NCBI RefSeq assembly: GCF_030067815.1
Contig: NZ_CP125968.1
Span: forward strand, 1,232,001-1,296,000
DNA length: 64,000 nucleotides
Direction of reading: 5' to 3'
From: Sporosarcina thermotolerans
Lineage (GTDB): Bacteria; Bacillota; Bacilli; Bacillales_A; Planococcaceae
A model generated the notes under the pieces. That model had not been told where the DNA came from, ran no database searches, and worked only from the letters and a program-made list of their open reading frames with translations. How positions within the stretch are numbered: the stretch's first letter is position 1; each line of letters starts with the position of its first letter. Positions 29,246-38,507 of this stretch are shown in pieces. The position numbers were made by a program, and so were the translations under genes.

Positions 29246-29617
29246 TCCGTAATCTGATTTTTTATCAACAGTCCGTAAAAAGTCTTTCGTCGTGTTGACC
29301 ACATATTGGATTTCACTCAAATCCCTTTCCAAAAGCAAGGTTCGATGGATATCGATTAGTAACTTTTTGTCCGTAATATCCTCGATATCCGAGAGATTTT
29401 GGAAGTTAAATAATTCAACCGGTGTGATTTCCAAAGCATCCATGATTTTTTCAACTGTACCCAATGTAGCATTGCCTTTCCCATTTTCAATCTCCGATAT
29501 CCTTGCCCTGGCGATTCCCGCTTTCTCCGCCAGCCATTCTTGCTTAATCCCCTTTACTTCCCTAACCATACGCAAATGGATTCCGACAAGCCGTATGAAG
29601 TTTGATGAAGTTGTCAA
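29237..29617 (-). CDS. XRE family transcriptional regulator
   Basis: 126 residues from TTG 29617, which follows GAGGTG with correct spacing; a GTG at 29626 lies within that site. The N-terminal helix-turn-helix in about residues 12-65 (KQEWLAEKAGIARARISEIE, then TLGTVEKIMDALEI) is of the Cro/CI type. The C-terminal 55 residues form a helical tail without a known domain. No partner gene; target unknown. Confidence 0.85.
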   Translation of the reverse strand: MTTSSNFIRLVGIHLRMVREVKGIKQEWLAEKAGIARARISEIENGKGNATLGTVEKIMDALEITPVELFNFQNLSDIEDITDKKLLIDIHRTLLLERDLSEIQYVVNTTKDFLRTVDKKSDYGKK

Positions 29618-29868
29618 GCTAATCACCTCTAACTATGAGGTTAGTGTAATTTATGGGAATTTATTATCCTTTTATAAATTACAAAGATTTATATTTGTAC
29701 TATATAACGTACATGTGCAATGAAAATGGAGATGGAGTTCTGTACGTTTTTGCATATGTGAAATCAACTAACTTTTAAATAACCGACAGCAGTAAAATGA
29801 AACTGTGTCGAAAACTCAATAAAAATGTTAAACTTATAGAGTTGAAATATTTAAAGGAAGTGTATCAA

Positions 29869-30857
29869 ATGATAGGAAGAAATGACCCATGCCCTTGCGG
29901 AAGCGGTAAAAAATATAAGAAATGTTGCCAATCAAAAAAAGCAGTCTCAGTTGAAACGGTTCAAAAGGAAGAACTGGAGCGCGTACTGCAATCATTTTAT
30001 GAAGAATATCCGGAACGGAAAGATATACCTGATTACTTGAAGTTAGCTAATGAATGGAAAAGCTCTTTAGAAAAGTATTTACCAGAGGAAATGATAGAAG
30101 CGATTTGTTTGGACGAATTCTTTTTCCATTATCGTTCCGATATCTGGCTCGGATATTTGGATAAGCAGAAGAAGAAAATAGTCCGTCCCTCAGTATTACG
30201 AGTTGTTGACGCTTGGCAGCAACCCCGCGCATTTATCGGGAAGTAAAAGAAGTGGATGAAGCTTACATAACCGTTCAAATGATCTTTACGGATGAAGTGA
30301 TCCGTTTACGGCGTGAAGGAGAGAAACCTGTACCGGAAGGCGTTCACTTATACTGCTTCATCTTGCCTGACGGAACAGGGAATGAAAATCACTACTTAGC
30401 TGTTTCAAGCCTAATTTTCTTCCCGACAGACCATACGAACGTGATCAATGAATTTGCTAAGCGATATTTACCAGAGGAACTGGTTTCCATATTTATAAAG
30501 GAAAATTCCTTAGAGTTCTGGAAGAGTCTCGGTGAATCTGGCTATGCCGGTGGAGAGTTTACAAATTTTGAATCCGGGGTTTTATTATCAGCCATGGAGT
30601 TTTTGGAAAAACATGATCGGGATCCGAATAAATTACTTGACGTGATTGAGGACTTTTTAGTGGAGCAACAACCAAATGCCAGGAAGGAAGTGGCCATTGC
30701 GGCAGGTGCTATCCGTTTCGGACAGGAACATTCATTTTTCGAGCCGTTGTCCATGACGTTGAAAGAGATTGCTGAATGGTTCGAAGTGTCCCCTTCGTCC
30801 ATGAATAAGTATTATAAGGAATTGGACGCTTATTATAGTGACGTGGTAAAGGCTTAA
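29869..30857 (+). CDS. SEC-C motif protein (frameshifted)
   Basis: About 329 residues after correction. ATG 29869 follows AAAGGAAG. The N-terminal zinc-binding SEC-C motif [16 protein letters not shown] (about residues 4-19) is the same as in SecA tails and YecA proteins. The rest is largely helical with no recognised enzyme domain, and the C-terminus resembles a small helix-turn-helix ([20 protein letters not shown], about residues 293-312). One G is missing near 30241 (AFIG then [12 protein letters not shown]). Possibly a ribosome or translocation-associated adaptor; function unknown. A terminator follows. Confidence 0.75.
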
Positions 30858-30863
30858 CATCTT

Positions 30864-30903
30864 TAGCTTTTGATTCGAATAATCGAATCAGAAGCTTTTT
30901 TTA
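30864..30903 (+). terminator. Rho-independent terminator
   Basis: AGCTTTTGATTCG-aataat-CGAATCAGAAGCT followed by TTTTTTT. Confidence 0.85.
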
Positions 30904-30929
30904 ATGGTGGAGAATTGCTACTATTATAA

Positions 30930-31448
30930 ATGTATAGGGATTATCTAAAAGAATGGGGATGGGAACATGGCGATGCCAACACATATTGTAGCCTGTGGGG
31001 GCTTGTTGAAGATGGGGAAGGGAATTTATTAATCGTAAAAACGCATCATGGAGGCTGGGTATTCCCGGGTGGGCAGGTTGAAGTTGGGGAGAACCTCATG
31101 GATGGCTTGATCCGGGAGGTGAAAGAGGAAAGCGGCATCGATGTGGAAGTCAGTCATTTGATAGGCGTGTATACGAATTCTGCGATTTACAAATGGTATG
31201 ACGGAGTGACGGATGTACCTACGAAAGTGATGTTCGACTTTGCATGCAAGCCAATTGGCGGGGAATTATCCACATCTGATGAAACGACGGATTGCAGGTG
31301 GGTTCCTAAGGAAGAAGTGATCGAGTATATTAAGCAGCCAGCGATTCGGGCTCGCATCGAGGAGTATTTAAAGTTCGACGGCAAAGTGGAATACCAAGAA
31401 TATGTGACACATCCGGAATTCGACGTGAAATTGAGCAGGAAAGTGTAA
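30930..31448 (+). CDS. Nudix hydrolase
   Basis: 172 residues. A full Nudix box lies at about residues 47-69 (GGQVEVGEN, then REVKEESGI), which binds the metal for pyrophosphate-bond hydrolysis of nucleotide-linked substrates. Flanked by a beta-strand WVFPGG and the acidic C-terminal half. ATG 30930 has only a weak GTGGAG upstream. The stop is followed at once by a 20-nt-period repeat array and then a terminator. Substrate unknown. Confidence 0.85.
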   Translation: MYRDYLKEWGWEHGDANTYCSLWGLVEDGEGNLLIVKTHHGGWVFPGGQVEVGENLMDGLIREVKEESGIDVEVSHLIGVYTNSAIYKWYDGVTDVPTKVMFDFACKPIGGELSTSDETTDCRWVPKEEVIEYIKQPAIRARIEEYLKFDGKVEYQEYVTHPEFDVKLSRKV

Positions 31449-31460
31449 GTGAAGTTGACA

Positions 31461-31608
31461 TTTATGCGTGAATAAATTCCCTTATGCGTCTTTGCGGCGA
31501 TTTATGAGCAATTTATTACATTTATGCGCAGTTTCACGGAATTATACGCAAGTTTCCGAGTTTATGCGTGAATATCCAAATTTATGCTTATTTGCAAGAA
31601 AGTTTATC
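31461..31608 (+). repeat. 20-nt-period array A, core TTTATGCG
   Basis: The core TTTATGCG (variants CTTATGCG, TTTATGAG, ATTATACG, TTTATGCT) recurs at 31461, 31481, 31501, 31521, 31541, 31561 and 31581, exactly every 20 bases. A weak eighth unit is near 31601. The 12 bases between cores vary, although many have TTT near +10. It begins 12 bases after the Nudix stop and ends before a terminator, so it would be in that gene's 3' untranslated RNA. A period of 20 is not a multiple of three, so it is not coding. Confidence 0.85.
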
Positions 31609-31658
31609 TACAATATGGACGAAAGAGCGAGTTTGCAAGATTTCATTTCTTTTTTACG

Positions 31659-31687
31659 AGGGGTCCCGTTTGTGTGGGACCCTTTTG
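31659..31687 (+). terminator. Rho-independent terminator
   Basis: GGGTCCC-gtttgtgt-GGGACCCTTTT, downstream of array A. Confidence 0.8.
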
Positions 31688-31760
31688 CCGTTCATTTCCA
31701 TATGGTATAGTCATTCTTATAGAAATTCTGATAAACGTTCAGAAAAGGGGAAATCGTATT

Positions 31761-32833
31761 ATGATCGAAATAAGGGAATTGAAATTGGAGAAGGACAGAC
31801 GGGTTATCATTACGTCCGATGTTCACGCAAACCTTCTACTGTTTCAACAATTGCTTAAGAAAGTGAACTACACGACAGATGATTATTTATTCATCAATGG
31901 CGATCTATGTGAAAAAGGGCCAGATAGTCTATCGACGGTGGCGTTTGCACGAAAACTTTGCGAAGAATCGGATCGGGTGTTTATCACGAAAGGGAATTGC
32001 GATGTCGTCCATAATTATGTTTTTAATAATGTTGAAGGCATTAAAAACTATATGACGAAGCGAAAACATTCCGTTTTGAATGAAATGCTTGAACGGCATG
32101 GAAAGCGCTGGAGGATTTTGCGACACTTCAAGAACTTGGGGAGCATTATCGAAAGCATTTTCAAGATAAACTGGAGTGGCTGGACCAATTGCCAATAGCC
32201 TATGAAACTGAAGACTTTATTATCATCCATGCGGGGATTGAGGATATTCCCGATTGGAAAGGGACGAGTCATGAGTTTGCTTTATATACCCAATCGTTTT
32301 ATGAGAAAGAACATCAAGCGGATAAAACCGTAATCGTAGGACATTGGCCCGTCGTCAACTACCGCGCTACTACTGCAAGCTCCAACTCACCAATCATCAA
32401 TTTGGAGAAAAAGATAATTGCCTTAGACGGCGGCAATCAAATTAAAAGAGACGGGCAGTTAAATGCGCTCATAATTAACGGGGACGATATTGCTTATACA
32501 TATGTTGATGAATTGAAAGAGAATATTATTACACGTAGTCATGTGGATGAAACAAATCGTGTTGGAACAGTCACCTATCCGAACTATGAAATACGTGTTT
32601 TAGAGAAAGGTGAGTACTTCACCCTTTGTGAAAATAAGAATCTTGGAATTCAACAGTGGATTAAAAATGAGTATATTCAAGAGAATATGTGCAAAAATGA
32701 TTTGAGCACAACCTTCTTATCTGTTGAAAAAGGAGAGACCGTCTCCGTAGTTGATGACTGTCACGAAGGATATGCATTAGTAAAGTTGTGCAGTGGAGAA
32801 GTCGGTTGGATTCCGAAGGATTGTTTGTTGTAA
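31761..32833 (+). CDS. Calcineurin-like phosphoesterase fused to an SH3b-like domain (frameshifted)
   Basis: About 357 residues after correction; ATG 31761 after AAAAGGGG. N-terminal metallophosphoesterase of the diadenosine tetraphosphatase/Ser-Thr phosphatase type: SDVHAN (about residues 21-26), NGDLCEKGP (about 45-53), GNCD (about 75-78), HAGI and GHWP. The C-terminal 80 or so residues resemble a bacterial SH3 domain (VLEKGEYFTL, then GEVGWIPKD). One base is missing near 32103 (LERHGK, then ALEDFATLQELGEHY). No signal peptide. Such a fusion could tie dephosphorylation to a proline-rich or wall partner, but substrate and partner are unknown. Confidence 0.75.
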
Positions 32834-32838
32834 TTTTA

Positions 32839-32876
32839 AAAGCTTCGATGGCATTTGCCAGTCGGAGTTTTTTTGT
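32839..32876 (+). terminator. Rho-independent terminator
   Basis: AGCTTCGATGGC-attt-GCCAGTCGGAGTTTTTTT, a stem with one bulge, just after the phosphoesterase stop. Confidence 0.65.
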
Positions 32877-32893
32877 GTGAGTCAAAGGTCCTG

Positions 32894-32975
32894 AAACGAC
32901 GATAAAACTTGAAAAGTGACCGATAACTTCCTGATAGTGACCGATAAGCCTCGGTAAGTGACCGATAATTTTCCA
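32894..32975 (+). repeat. 21-nt-period array B, core AGTGACCGATAA
   Basis: The 12-base core AGTGACCGATAA occurs at 32915, 32936 and 32957, exactly 21 bases apart, with a degenerate unit AACGACGATAA at about 32894. Spacers of nine bases are unrelated. It lies between a terminator and the VanZ gene. Same architecture as arrays A and C but another core. Confidence 0.8.
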
Positions 32976-33059
32976 CAGGTGAAAAAAATCAAATGGAACA
33001 ACTCCAAGCTTGATTACGTCATGTTTAATAAGAAGAATTCGAAGTCAAAAGGAGAAGCT

Positions 33060-33659
33060 ATGTGGTTAATTAGCATGTATGTCATAGAGATGCTCTCGTA
33101 TATGGTTGTTGCACTGCCAATTTACGTACTTATACGAACGATCATCATCAAAAGAAAGAAGCTTCCCGTAAACAAGTTGCATGAATTGCTGCTTGCTTTA
33201 TTCATCCTCTACTTAGTCGGTCTTGCTTCCCAGACTATTATTCCGAAGTGGAGTTTGAGCGTGGACGGGAGTACGGGAAAGTTCTATTTTGATGTTTATA
33301 GCATTAATCGTCTATCGAGTGTCAATCTCATCCCGTTGCGAACGATTTTGAATTATTTTCAAGTTAATGAACATGTGAGCGGCTGGAGCAGCGTTTCGCT
33401 TGTGAATCTTCTTGGCAACATGTTCGTGTTTTCACCAATTGGATTTTTCATTCCTTTGTTGTGGAGTAGGATGGATTCATTTAAATCAATCCTGTTCATA
33501 GGATTTGGCGTCACTTGCTTCATCGAAGGCACTCAATATTTCATCGGTCGTAGCACAGATATTGACGATATCATCTTGAACACAATCGGTGTAATTATTG
33601 GGTATGGCGTCTATCTTGTATGGAAAATCCTTTCAGTACGTGAAAAAACTGTTGACTAA
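33060..33659 (+). CDS. VanZ family membrane protein
   Basis: 199 residues from ATG 33060, preceded by AAAGGAGAAG; the open frame extends upstream into array B but without a ribosome site. Five hydrophobic segments, with VanZ features VNLIPLRTI, LLGNMFVFSPIGFFIP and FIEGTQYFIGRSTDIDDIIL near the C-terminus. VanZ of vancomycin-resistance elements gives low-level teicoplanin resistance, but most chromosomal relatives have no defined role. The stop codon overlaps the -35 box of the next promoter. Confidence 0.85.
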   Translation: MWLISMYVIEMLSYMVVALPIYVLIRTIIIKRKKLPVNKLHELLLALFILYLVGLASQTIIPKWSLSVDGSTGKFYFDVYSINRLSSVNLIPLRTILNYFQVNEHVSGWSSVSLVNLLGNMFVFSPIGFFIPLLWSRMDSFKSILFIGFGVTCFIEGTQYFIGRSTDIDDIILNTIGVIIGYGVYLVWKILSVREKTVD

Positions 33660-33680
33660 AAATAGTCACTTTGTTATGAT
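33652..33680 (+). promoter_or_regulatory. Near-consensus sigma-A promoter upstream of micro-ORF/rsgA
   Basis: TTGACT (33652-33657), 17-base spacer, TATGAT (33675-33680). The -35 box overlaps the VanZ stop codon. It drives the 23-codon micro-ORF and, past a terminator, possibly rsgA. Confidence 0.75.
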
Positions 33681-33712
33681 AAAAACAACTTTCAGAAAGT
33701 AGGTGATGTTTT

Positions 33713-33784
33713 ATGGCGAAAATCAATATGGCTATTGTACAAATGATCGGACCCATTCCATCACCCGCGAGACTTGCCAAATAG
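33713..33784 (+). CDS. Micro-ORF of 23 codons ahead of rsgA
   Basis: Starts MAKINMAIVQMIGPIPSPAR and ends LAK; mildly hydrophobic with two prolines. The ribosome site is AGGTGATG five bases before ATG, and a near-consensus promoter is 33 bases upstream. It is closed by a terminator hairpin at 33811-33845, after which rsgA starts. It may be a real small protein or a leader peptide that governs read-through into rsgA. No similarity recognised. Confidence 0.5.
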   Translation: MAKINMAIVQMIGPIPSPARLAK

Positions 33785-33810
33785 GCATGTCTATTCTGTT
33801 ATGCGCGTGA

Positions 33811-33845
33811 AAGCATGGTGTCCGATCCGGAACCATGCTTTTTTA
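33811..33845 (+). terminator. Terminator between micro-ORF and rsgA
   Basis: AAGCATGGT-gtccgatccgga-ACCATGCTTTTTT. Placed between a promoter and rsgA, so it may act as an attenuator. Confidence 0.75.
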
Positions 33846-33875
33846 TATTCACGAACATAATAGGAGGAATACCAT

Positions 33876-34958
33876 TTGATTAATTTGAAAGAGTACGGCT
33901 GGAATGAAACACATGAAATGAACTTCAATGCACTAATAGATGAATTGAAAGCAGACAGCTACGTGGCAGGCCGTGTCACGCTTGAACATAAAAGGATGTA
34001 TCGGGTAATGACTGAGGAAGGCGAATGGCTTTCCGTCTGTTCAGGAGCATTTCAACATGCAGCGTTTGAAAGACGGGATTTCCCAGCGGTAGGGGACTGG
34101 GTGTTAGTAGAGAGAATGCCCGGAGAAGATAGGGGCATCATTCACGCAATCCTTCCAAGAACATCACTTTTTTCAAGGAAGTCGGCAGGGTCAACAATTT
34201 CCGAGCAAATCATTGCGGTGAATGTCGATATCGTTTTCCTTGTCATGTCGATGAATCACGATTTTAACGCAAGAAGACTTGAACGTTACCTTGTCGCGGC
34301 ATACGATTCGGGCGCAACACCAGTTGTTGTGCTGACGAAGAAGGATCTAAGTGAAGCCCCACAGTATTATATCGAACAGGCAGAAATTATCGCACCTGGT
34401 GCGGATATTTATTCTGTGAGCAATACTACTGGTGAAGGGATCGAGCCGCTCACTGACTTATTAAAGGGTGGTAAGACCGCGGCGTTATTAGGTTCTTCCG
34501 GGGTCGGAAAATCATCGCTTGTCAATGCGATTTGCGGAGACGGAACGATGGCGGTACAAGGCATTCGGGAAGATGATGCAAAAGGCCGTCACACGACGAC
34601 ACATAGGGAACTACTGAAGATACCGACGGGTGGCGTTCTGATCGACACGCCTGGGATGAGGGAGTTCCAATTATGGAATGAAAGCGAAAGTTTAGACTCC
34701 GGATTTAAAGATATTGAGGCTCTTTCCGAGACTTGCAAATTCAATGATTGCCGTCACATAGGGGAACCAGGTTGTGCAATACAGGAAGCACTTGATACAG
34801 GTGTTTTGTCCGCGGAGCGTTATGCTAACTATGTGAAACTGCAAAAAGAGATTGCCTTTCTTGATCGCAAAATGAACCGTCAAGCGCAGGCAGCTGAACG
34901 AGATAAATGGAAAAAGGTAACGAAGAGCATGCGAAAGCATCCTTCGAAGAAGAAGTAA
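33876..34958 (+). CDS. rsgA: Ribosome small subunit-dependent GTPase A
   Basis: 360 residues, TTG start seven bases after TAGGAGG. A circularly permuted GTPase that checks 30S subunit maturation. Domains: N-terminal OB fold (about 25-100), GTPase with permuted order G4 (TKKD at 154-157), G1/P-loop (GSSGVGKSS at 206-214), G3 (DTPGM), and a C-terminal zinc site CKFNDCRHIGEPGC (about 288-301). It is longer than the B. subtilis housekeeping CpgA (298), so it is probably the longer E. coli-like paralogue found beside the housekeeping copy in many Bacilli. That a second copy exists elsewhere is an inference. Confidence 0.92.
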   Translation: MINLKEYGWNETHEMNFNALIDELKADSYVAGRVTLEHKRMYRVMTEEGEWLSVCSGAFQHAAFERRDFPAVGDWVLVERMPGEDRGIIHAILPRTSLFSRKSAGSTISEQIIAVNVDIVFLVMSMNHDFNARRLERYLVAAYDSGATPVVVLTKKDLSEAPQYYIEQAEIIAPGADIYSVSNTTGEGIEPLTDLLKGGKTAALLGSSGVGKSSLVNAICGDGTMAVQGIREDDAKGRHTTTHRELLKIPTGGVLIDTPGMREFQLWNESESLDSGFKDIEALSETCKFNDCRHIGEPGCAIQEALDTGVLSAERYANYVKLQKEIAFLDRKMNRQAQAAERDKWKKVTKSMRKHPSKKK

Positions 34959-34971
34959 GATGAAGTAGTGC

Positions 34972-35008
34972 AGTAGCAGAGGAGAAACTTCCTTTGCTAC
35001 TTTTTTTA
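34972..35008 (+). terminator. Rho-independent terminator of rsgA
   Basis: AGTAGCAGAGGA-gaaac-TTCCTTTGCTACTTTTTTT. Confidence 0.85.
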
Positions 35009-35062
35009 TGATAGAAAAATTACTTTGCGCGTCCAAAGCAGGCTACCACCGCTCAACTATTC

Positions 35063-35099
35063 ATGACAATTGTCATCTCATTCTATGACAGAGCATACT
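35063..35099 (+). promoter_or_regulatory. Promoter with palindromic operator for the ABC/two-component operon
   Basis: TTGTCA (35070-35075), 18-base spacer, CATACT (35094-35099). A perfect 14-bp palindrome ATGACAATTGTCAT (35063-35076) overlaps the -35, and a third half-site ATGACA is at 35085-35090 between the boxes. Likely target of the NarL-type regulator encoded at the end of the same operon (autoregulation), by analogy with other histidine kinase/regulator/ABC operons. Confidence 0.55.
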
Positions 35100-35149
35100 G
35101 AAAGTAATGTTCACAATTCCATATGATTGTAGTAAGGGAGTGTGAGCGT

Positions 35150-36048
35150 ATGGAAACGGTTATCGACATTATAAATCTGACAAAAGAATTCAAAGGGAAG
35201 AAAGCAGTTGAGGATGTCTCTTTCTCCATCAAAAAAGGTGAAGTCGTAGCAATCCTTGGGCCTAATGGTGCGGGAAGAGTACAACGATCCTTATGATGCT
35301 TGGCCTGCTGAACCCGACTTCAGGAAAAGTTTCGCTCTTCAATCAGCAGCCACAAGTTCAAAAAGTGCGGGAACGAATAGGAGTCATGCTTCAGCAAGTT
35401 AGTCTCATGGATGCGTTGAAAGTGAAAGAGGTCCTTGCCTTATTCAGGAGCTATTACCCAAGCCCGCTATCATTGGAAGAGATGATCCGCTTGACCGGAC
35501 TCGGGGAAAATGAGTTAAAGAAAAGAACTGAAAAGTTATCCGGCGGACAAAAGCGTCGCGTCAGTTTTGCCCTCGCAATGGTAGGAAATCCGGATCTCGT
35601 ATTTTTCGATGAACCGACAGTAGGCATGGATAGCACCGCACGGAGGGAGTTTTGGGCAACTGTCCGACAGCTTTCTGAAGCGGGAAAAACCGTGATATTT
35701 TCCACTCATTATTTACAAGAGGCGGATGATGCAGCGACTCGAATTCTTTTATTCAACAAAGGGAAATTGGTAGCGGATGGCAGCCCTTCAACGATCAAAC
35801 AGCGATTGCTGAAAAAGACGGTTTCATTCAAAGTGCAGAAAGAATTCCCGAAGGAACAGTTTCTCACAATGGACCATATATCCGTAATCTCAGAGGAGAA
35901 GGGAAGAATCGTCATTCAGACAGAAGACACCGATCGTGTGATAGCATCCCTGTTCACTGAGGGATTACAAATATCGGATATCTCGATTGATAAAGGAAGA
36001 CTGGAAGACGCTTTCGAACAATTGACAGTCGAACAGGGGGTATCGTGA
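35150..36048 (+). CDS. ABC transporter ATP-binding protein (frameshifted)
   Basis: About 299 residues after correction; ATG 35150 after AGGGAGTG. Energises the ABC-2 exporter encoded by the next gene. The Walker A region is cut by one missing A near 35275: GPNGAG then KSTTILMMLGLL. Signature motif LSGGQKRRVS, Walker B DLVFFDEPTVGMD, H-loop STHYL. The C-terminal 80 residues are the typical extension of drug/lipid or Na+ exporters of the CcmA/NatA type. Transcriptionally joined (0 bases to the permease) with a membrane kinase and regulator, like the yvfRSTU operon of B. subtilis. Substrate unknown. Confidence 0.88.
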
Positions 36049-36787
36049 ATGAAGATGCTTTTGAATGAATGCAAAGTTGAAATGATCCGGATTTTCCGGA
36101 ACCCTTATTTCGTCTTTTGGTCACTGCTTATGCCAATCATATTCTATTTCATCTTCACGAAAGTCGTTAACACAGGGGTAGATGATCAGGAGCTGTGGAA
36201 TAAACATTTCCTTATGTCCATTGCGGTATTTAGTGTAATGGGGAGTGCGATTATGACACTTGGCATTCGGATGGTTCAGGAAAGGAATGAAGGGTGGACA
36301 ACGTGGATTAAGGTGACGCCTCTACCAAGTTCAAGTTATTTTTATCTCCAAGATGATTGGTCAGTCTGCGGTTCATGTTTTTTCGATAGGTGTCATTTTT
36401 TTAGCCGGTATTATTCTGAATGGTATCAGGATGACTTTCGCGGAATGGATATTATGCGCCATTTGGATAATGATTGCATCCTTCCCGTTCCTTGCGTTGG
36501 GCGTTCTTGTTGGCACGATGAAACGGGTGGATACTGCTTCCGGCGTGAGTAACATTGTCTATTTAGCGTTGGCGATTACAGGCGGTTTGTGGATGCCAAT
36601 GGAAATCATGCCGAAGACGATTCAACTAATCGGGTCATGGCTACCAGCATACCATTATGGGAATGGCGCCTGGGGAATCATTCGAGGACAATTCCCGGAA
36701 TTTAAAAGTATTGCAATACTGGCATTCTATCTTCTTTTATTTATGGTAGTATCAATATATATCAGAAGGAAACAGGAAGCGGTGTAA
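36049..36787 (+). CDS. ABC-2 type transporter permease (frameshifted)
   Basis: About 245 residues after correction, six hydrophobic segments, ABC-2 membrane family (YvfS-like). It starts directly after the ATPase stop. One extra T in the T5 run near 36341 breaks the frame after LPSSSYF; ISKMIGQSAVHVFSIGVIF continues. The closing part GLWMPMEIMPKTIQLIGSWLP is typical of this family. Exports an unknown substrate, possibly an antibiotic or lipid. Confidence 0.85.
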
Positions 36788-36789
36788 AT

Positions 36790-37908
36790 ATGAAGAACTT
36801 TAGGGTGTTTCCAAAAAAGTTTGGATTTATTCCTTATATATTTTTAGTCTATCTGGTGATGCCGCTTTACCAAGTGAACAAAGAAGTAGGAGTGAAAGCG
36901 GTAATCGGCTATGTCCTGTTACTGCTTTTTTTTATTTCGTACCGGCAGTGCTATCAACCGATCCATATAAAGAAATTTTACACGTGGCTATTCATTCAGG
37001 TGGCAGTCACTGTCATCTTCGTTGTCTTCTATGATCCATACAGCATATTTTTAGGTTTTTATACGTCTCACTTCATCGGCTGGATTGAGGATAAAAAGAG
37101 ATTCGATATAGTCTTGAAGCTATTTGCGAGTATCGTTTTACTATGCGCCGGTTGGATTTGGTTTCACAATGGATTTTCTGGCTTTGTTGCTCTCTTGCCT
37201 TTTATAGTTGTAATCATTCTTTCCCCATACGGCGTCAGACATATGAATGAACGAATGGAATTGAAAAGCCAATTGTATGAAGCGAATGAACAAATCAAGA
37301 CGCTTATTAAACAAGAGGAAAGGGTTCGGATTGCCCGGGATTTGCATGATACATTGGGGCATACATTGTCACTAATCACTTTGCAAAGCCAAGTAATTCA
37401 ACGTATTGCCGAGCATCCCGATAAAGTTAGGACTGAAGCGAAAGGGATTGAGCAGACATCGAGGTCCGCACTTCAACAAGTTCGTGAGCTGGTGGCAGAT
37501 ATGCGAGTCAGCACAATCGAGGAGGAACTTGTTCATATAGAACAAATTTTGATGGCTGCAAACATCGAATTTCATTGCAGTATACCTGAAGTCATCACGG
37601 AGCTTTCCCCGCTTCAACAAAATATTGCGGGGCTTTGTTTGCGCGAGGCTTCAACCAATATTGTAAAACATAGTAAAGCATCAAAATGTTTGGTGACTGT
37701 CCAACAGGATTCAATTGGGCTCACTATAGAAGTTCAAGATAATGGTATTGGAATCGCAGACCGTCCGTGGGGCAATGGATTAAAGGGGATGGCCGAGCGA
37801 CTTTCATTAATTGAAGGAGAACTGAATGTGTCGTATTTGGGTGGAACGATGATCGAAATTTCCATACCAATTGTAGTGAAGACGAAGGAAAGGGCGGTTG
37901 CTTTATGA
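36790..37908 (+). CDS. Sensor histidine kinase, NarL/DesK type
   Basis: 372 residues. Four to five transmembrane helices in residues 12-148 with almost no extracellular loops, then a HisKA_3 dimerisation helix with the phospho-acceptor H186 in ARDLHDTLGHTLS, and a HATPase domain (N box REASTNIVKHSKAS; G1 box DNGIGI). The absence of a sensor domain and the DesK-like layout suggest it senses membrane state or works with the ABC exporter. It overlaps the regulator gene by four bases (ATGA). Confidence 0.9.
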   Translation: MKNFRVFPKKFGFIPYIFLVYLVMPLYQVNKEVGVKAVIGYVLLLLFFISYRQCYQPIHIKKFYTWLFIQVAVTVIFVVFYDPYSIFLGFYTSHFIGWIEDKKRFDIVLKLFASIVLLCAGWIWFHNGFSGFVALLPFIVVIILSPYGVRHMNERMELKSQLYEANEQIKTLIKQEERVRIARDLHDTLGHTLSLITLQSQVIQRIAEHPDKVRTEAKGIEQTSRSALQQVRELVADMRVSTIEEELVHIEQILMAANIEFHCSIPEVITELSPLQQNIAGLCLREASTNIVKHSKASKCLVTVQQDSIGLTIEVQDNGIGIADRPWGNGLKGMAERLSLIEGELNVSYLGGTMIEISIPIVVKTKERAVAL

Positions 37909-38507
37909 TCCGGATTGTAATTGCTGAAGATCAGCGTATTCTTCGAGGGGCATTGGGCACGCTTCTTGATTTTGAGGAAGATATGAGGGTAGTAGGCCAA
38001 GCGGAAAATGGTGTGCAGGCATTGCAACTTGTTCGTGATTTGGGTCCGGATATATGCATTTTGGATATTGAAATGCCGTTGAAAAGCGGGCTTGAAGTTG
38101 CAGATGAATTACAAGCATGTGGCTCTTCATGCAAAGTGATCATCTTGACGACATTTGCAAGGCCGGGCTATTTCGAGCGGGCGATTAAAGCGAAGGTACA
38201 TGGATATATGTTGAAGGATGGTTCTATCGATGATTTGGCGGTTGCAATCCGGAATGTGATGCAAGGGAAAAGGGAATTTGCAGCTGAATTAATCATGAAT
38301 TCCTATCATGAGGAGAATCCGTTAACAGATAGGGAGCAAGATGTGTTAAAACTATCTGCTGACGGAATGACAGCGAAGGAGATTGGCGCAGAGCTTTTTT
38401 TATCACCGGGCACTGTTCGCAACTACATGTCCGAAATCCTGCAAAAAGTTGAAGCGAAAAATAAAGTAGAGGCAATCTCCATCTGCCGAGAAAAAGGATG
38501 GATTTAA
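37905..38507 (+). CDS. Response regulator, NarL/LuxR family
   Basis: 200 residues. Receiver domain with acidic pocket E8-D9, phospho-acceptor D54 (LDIEMP) and K near 105 (MLKDG). C-terminal LuxR helix-turn-helix at about 135-195 (LTDREQDVLKL, AKEIGAELFLSPGTVRNYMSE). Partner of the preceding kinase. The stop TAA at 38505-38507 is also part of the first unit of repeat array C. Probable site: the palindrome at 35063-35076 (inferred). Confidence 0.92.
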   Translation: MIRIVIAEDQRILRGALGTLLDFEEDMRVVGQAENGVQALQLVRDLGPDICILDIEMPLKSGLEVADELQACGSSCKVIILTTFARPGYFERAIKAKVHGYMLKDGSIDDLAVAIRNVMQGKREFAAELIMNSYHEENPLTDREQDVLKLSADGMTAKEIGAELFLSPGTVRNYMSEILQKVEAKNKVEAISICREKGWI

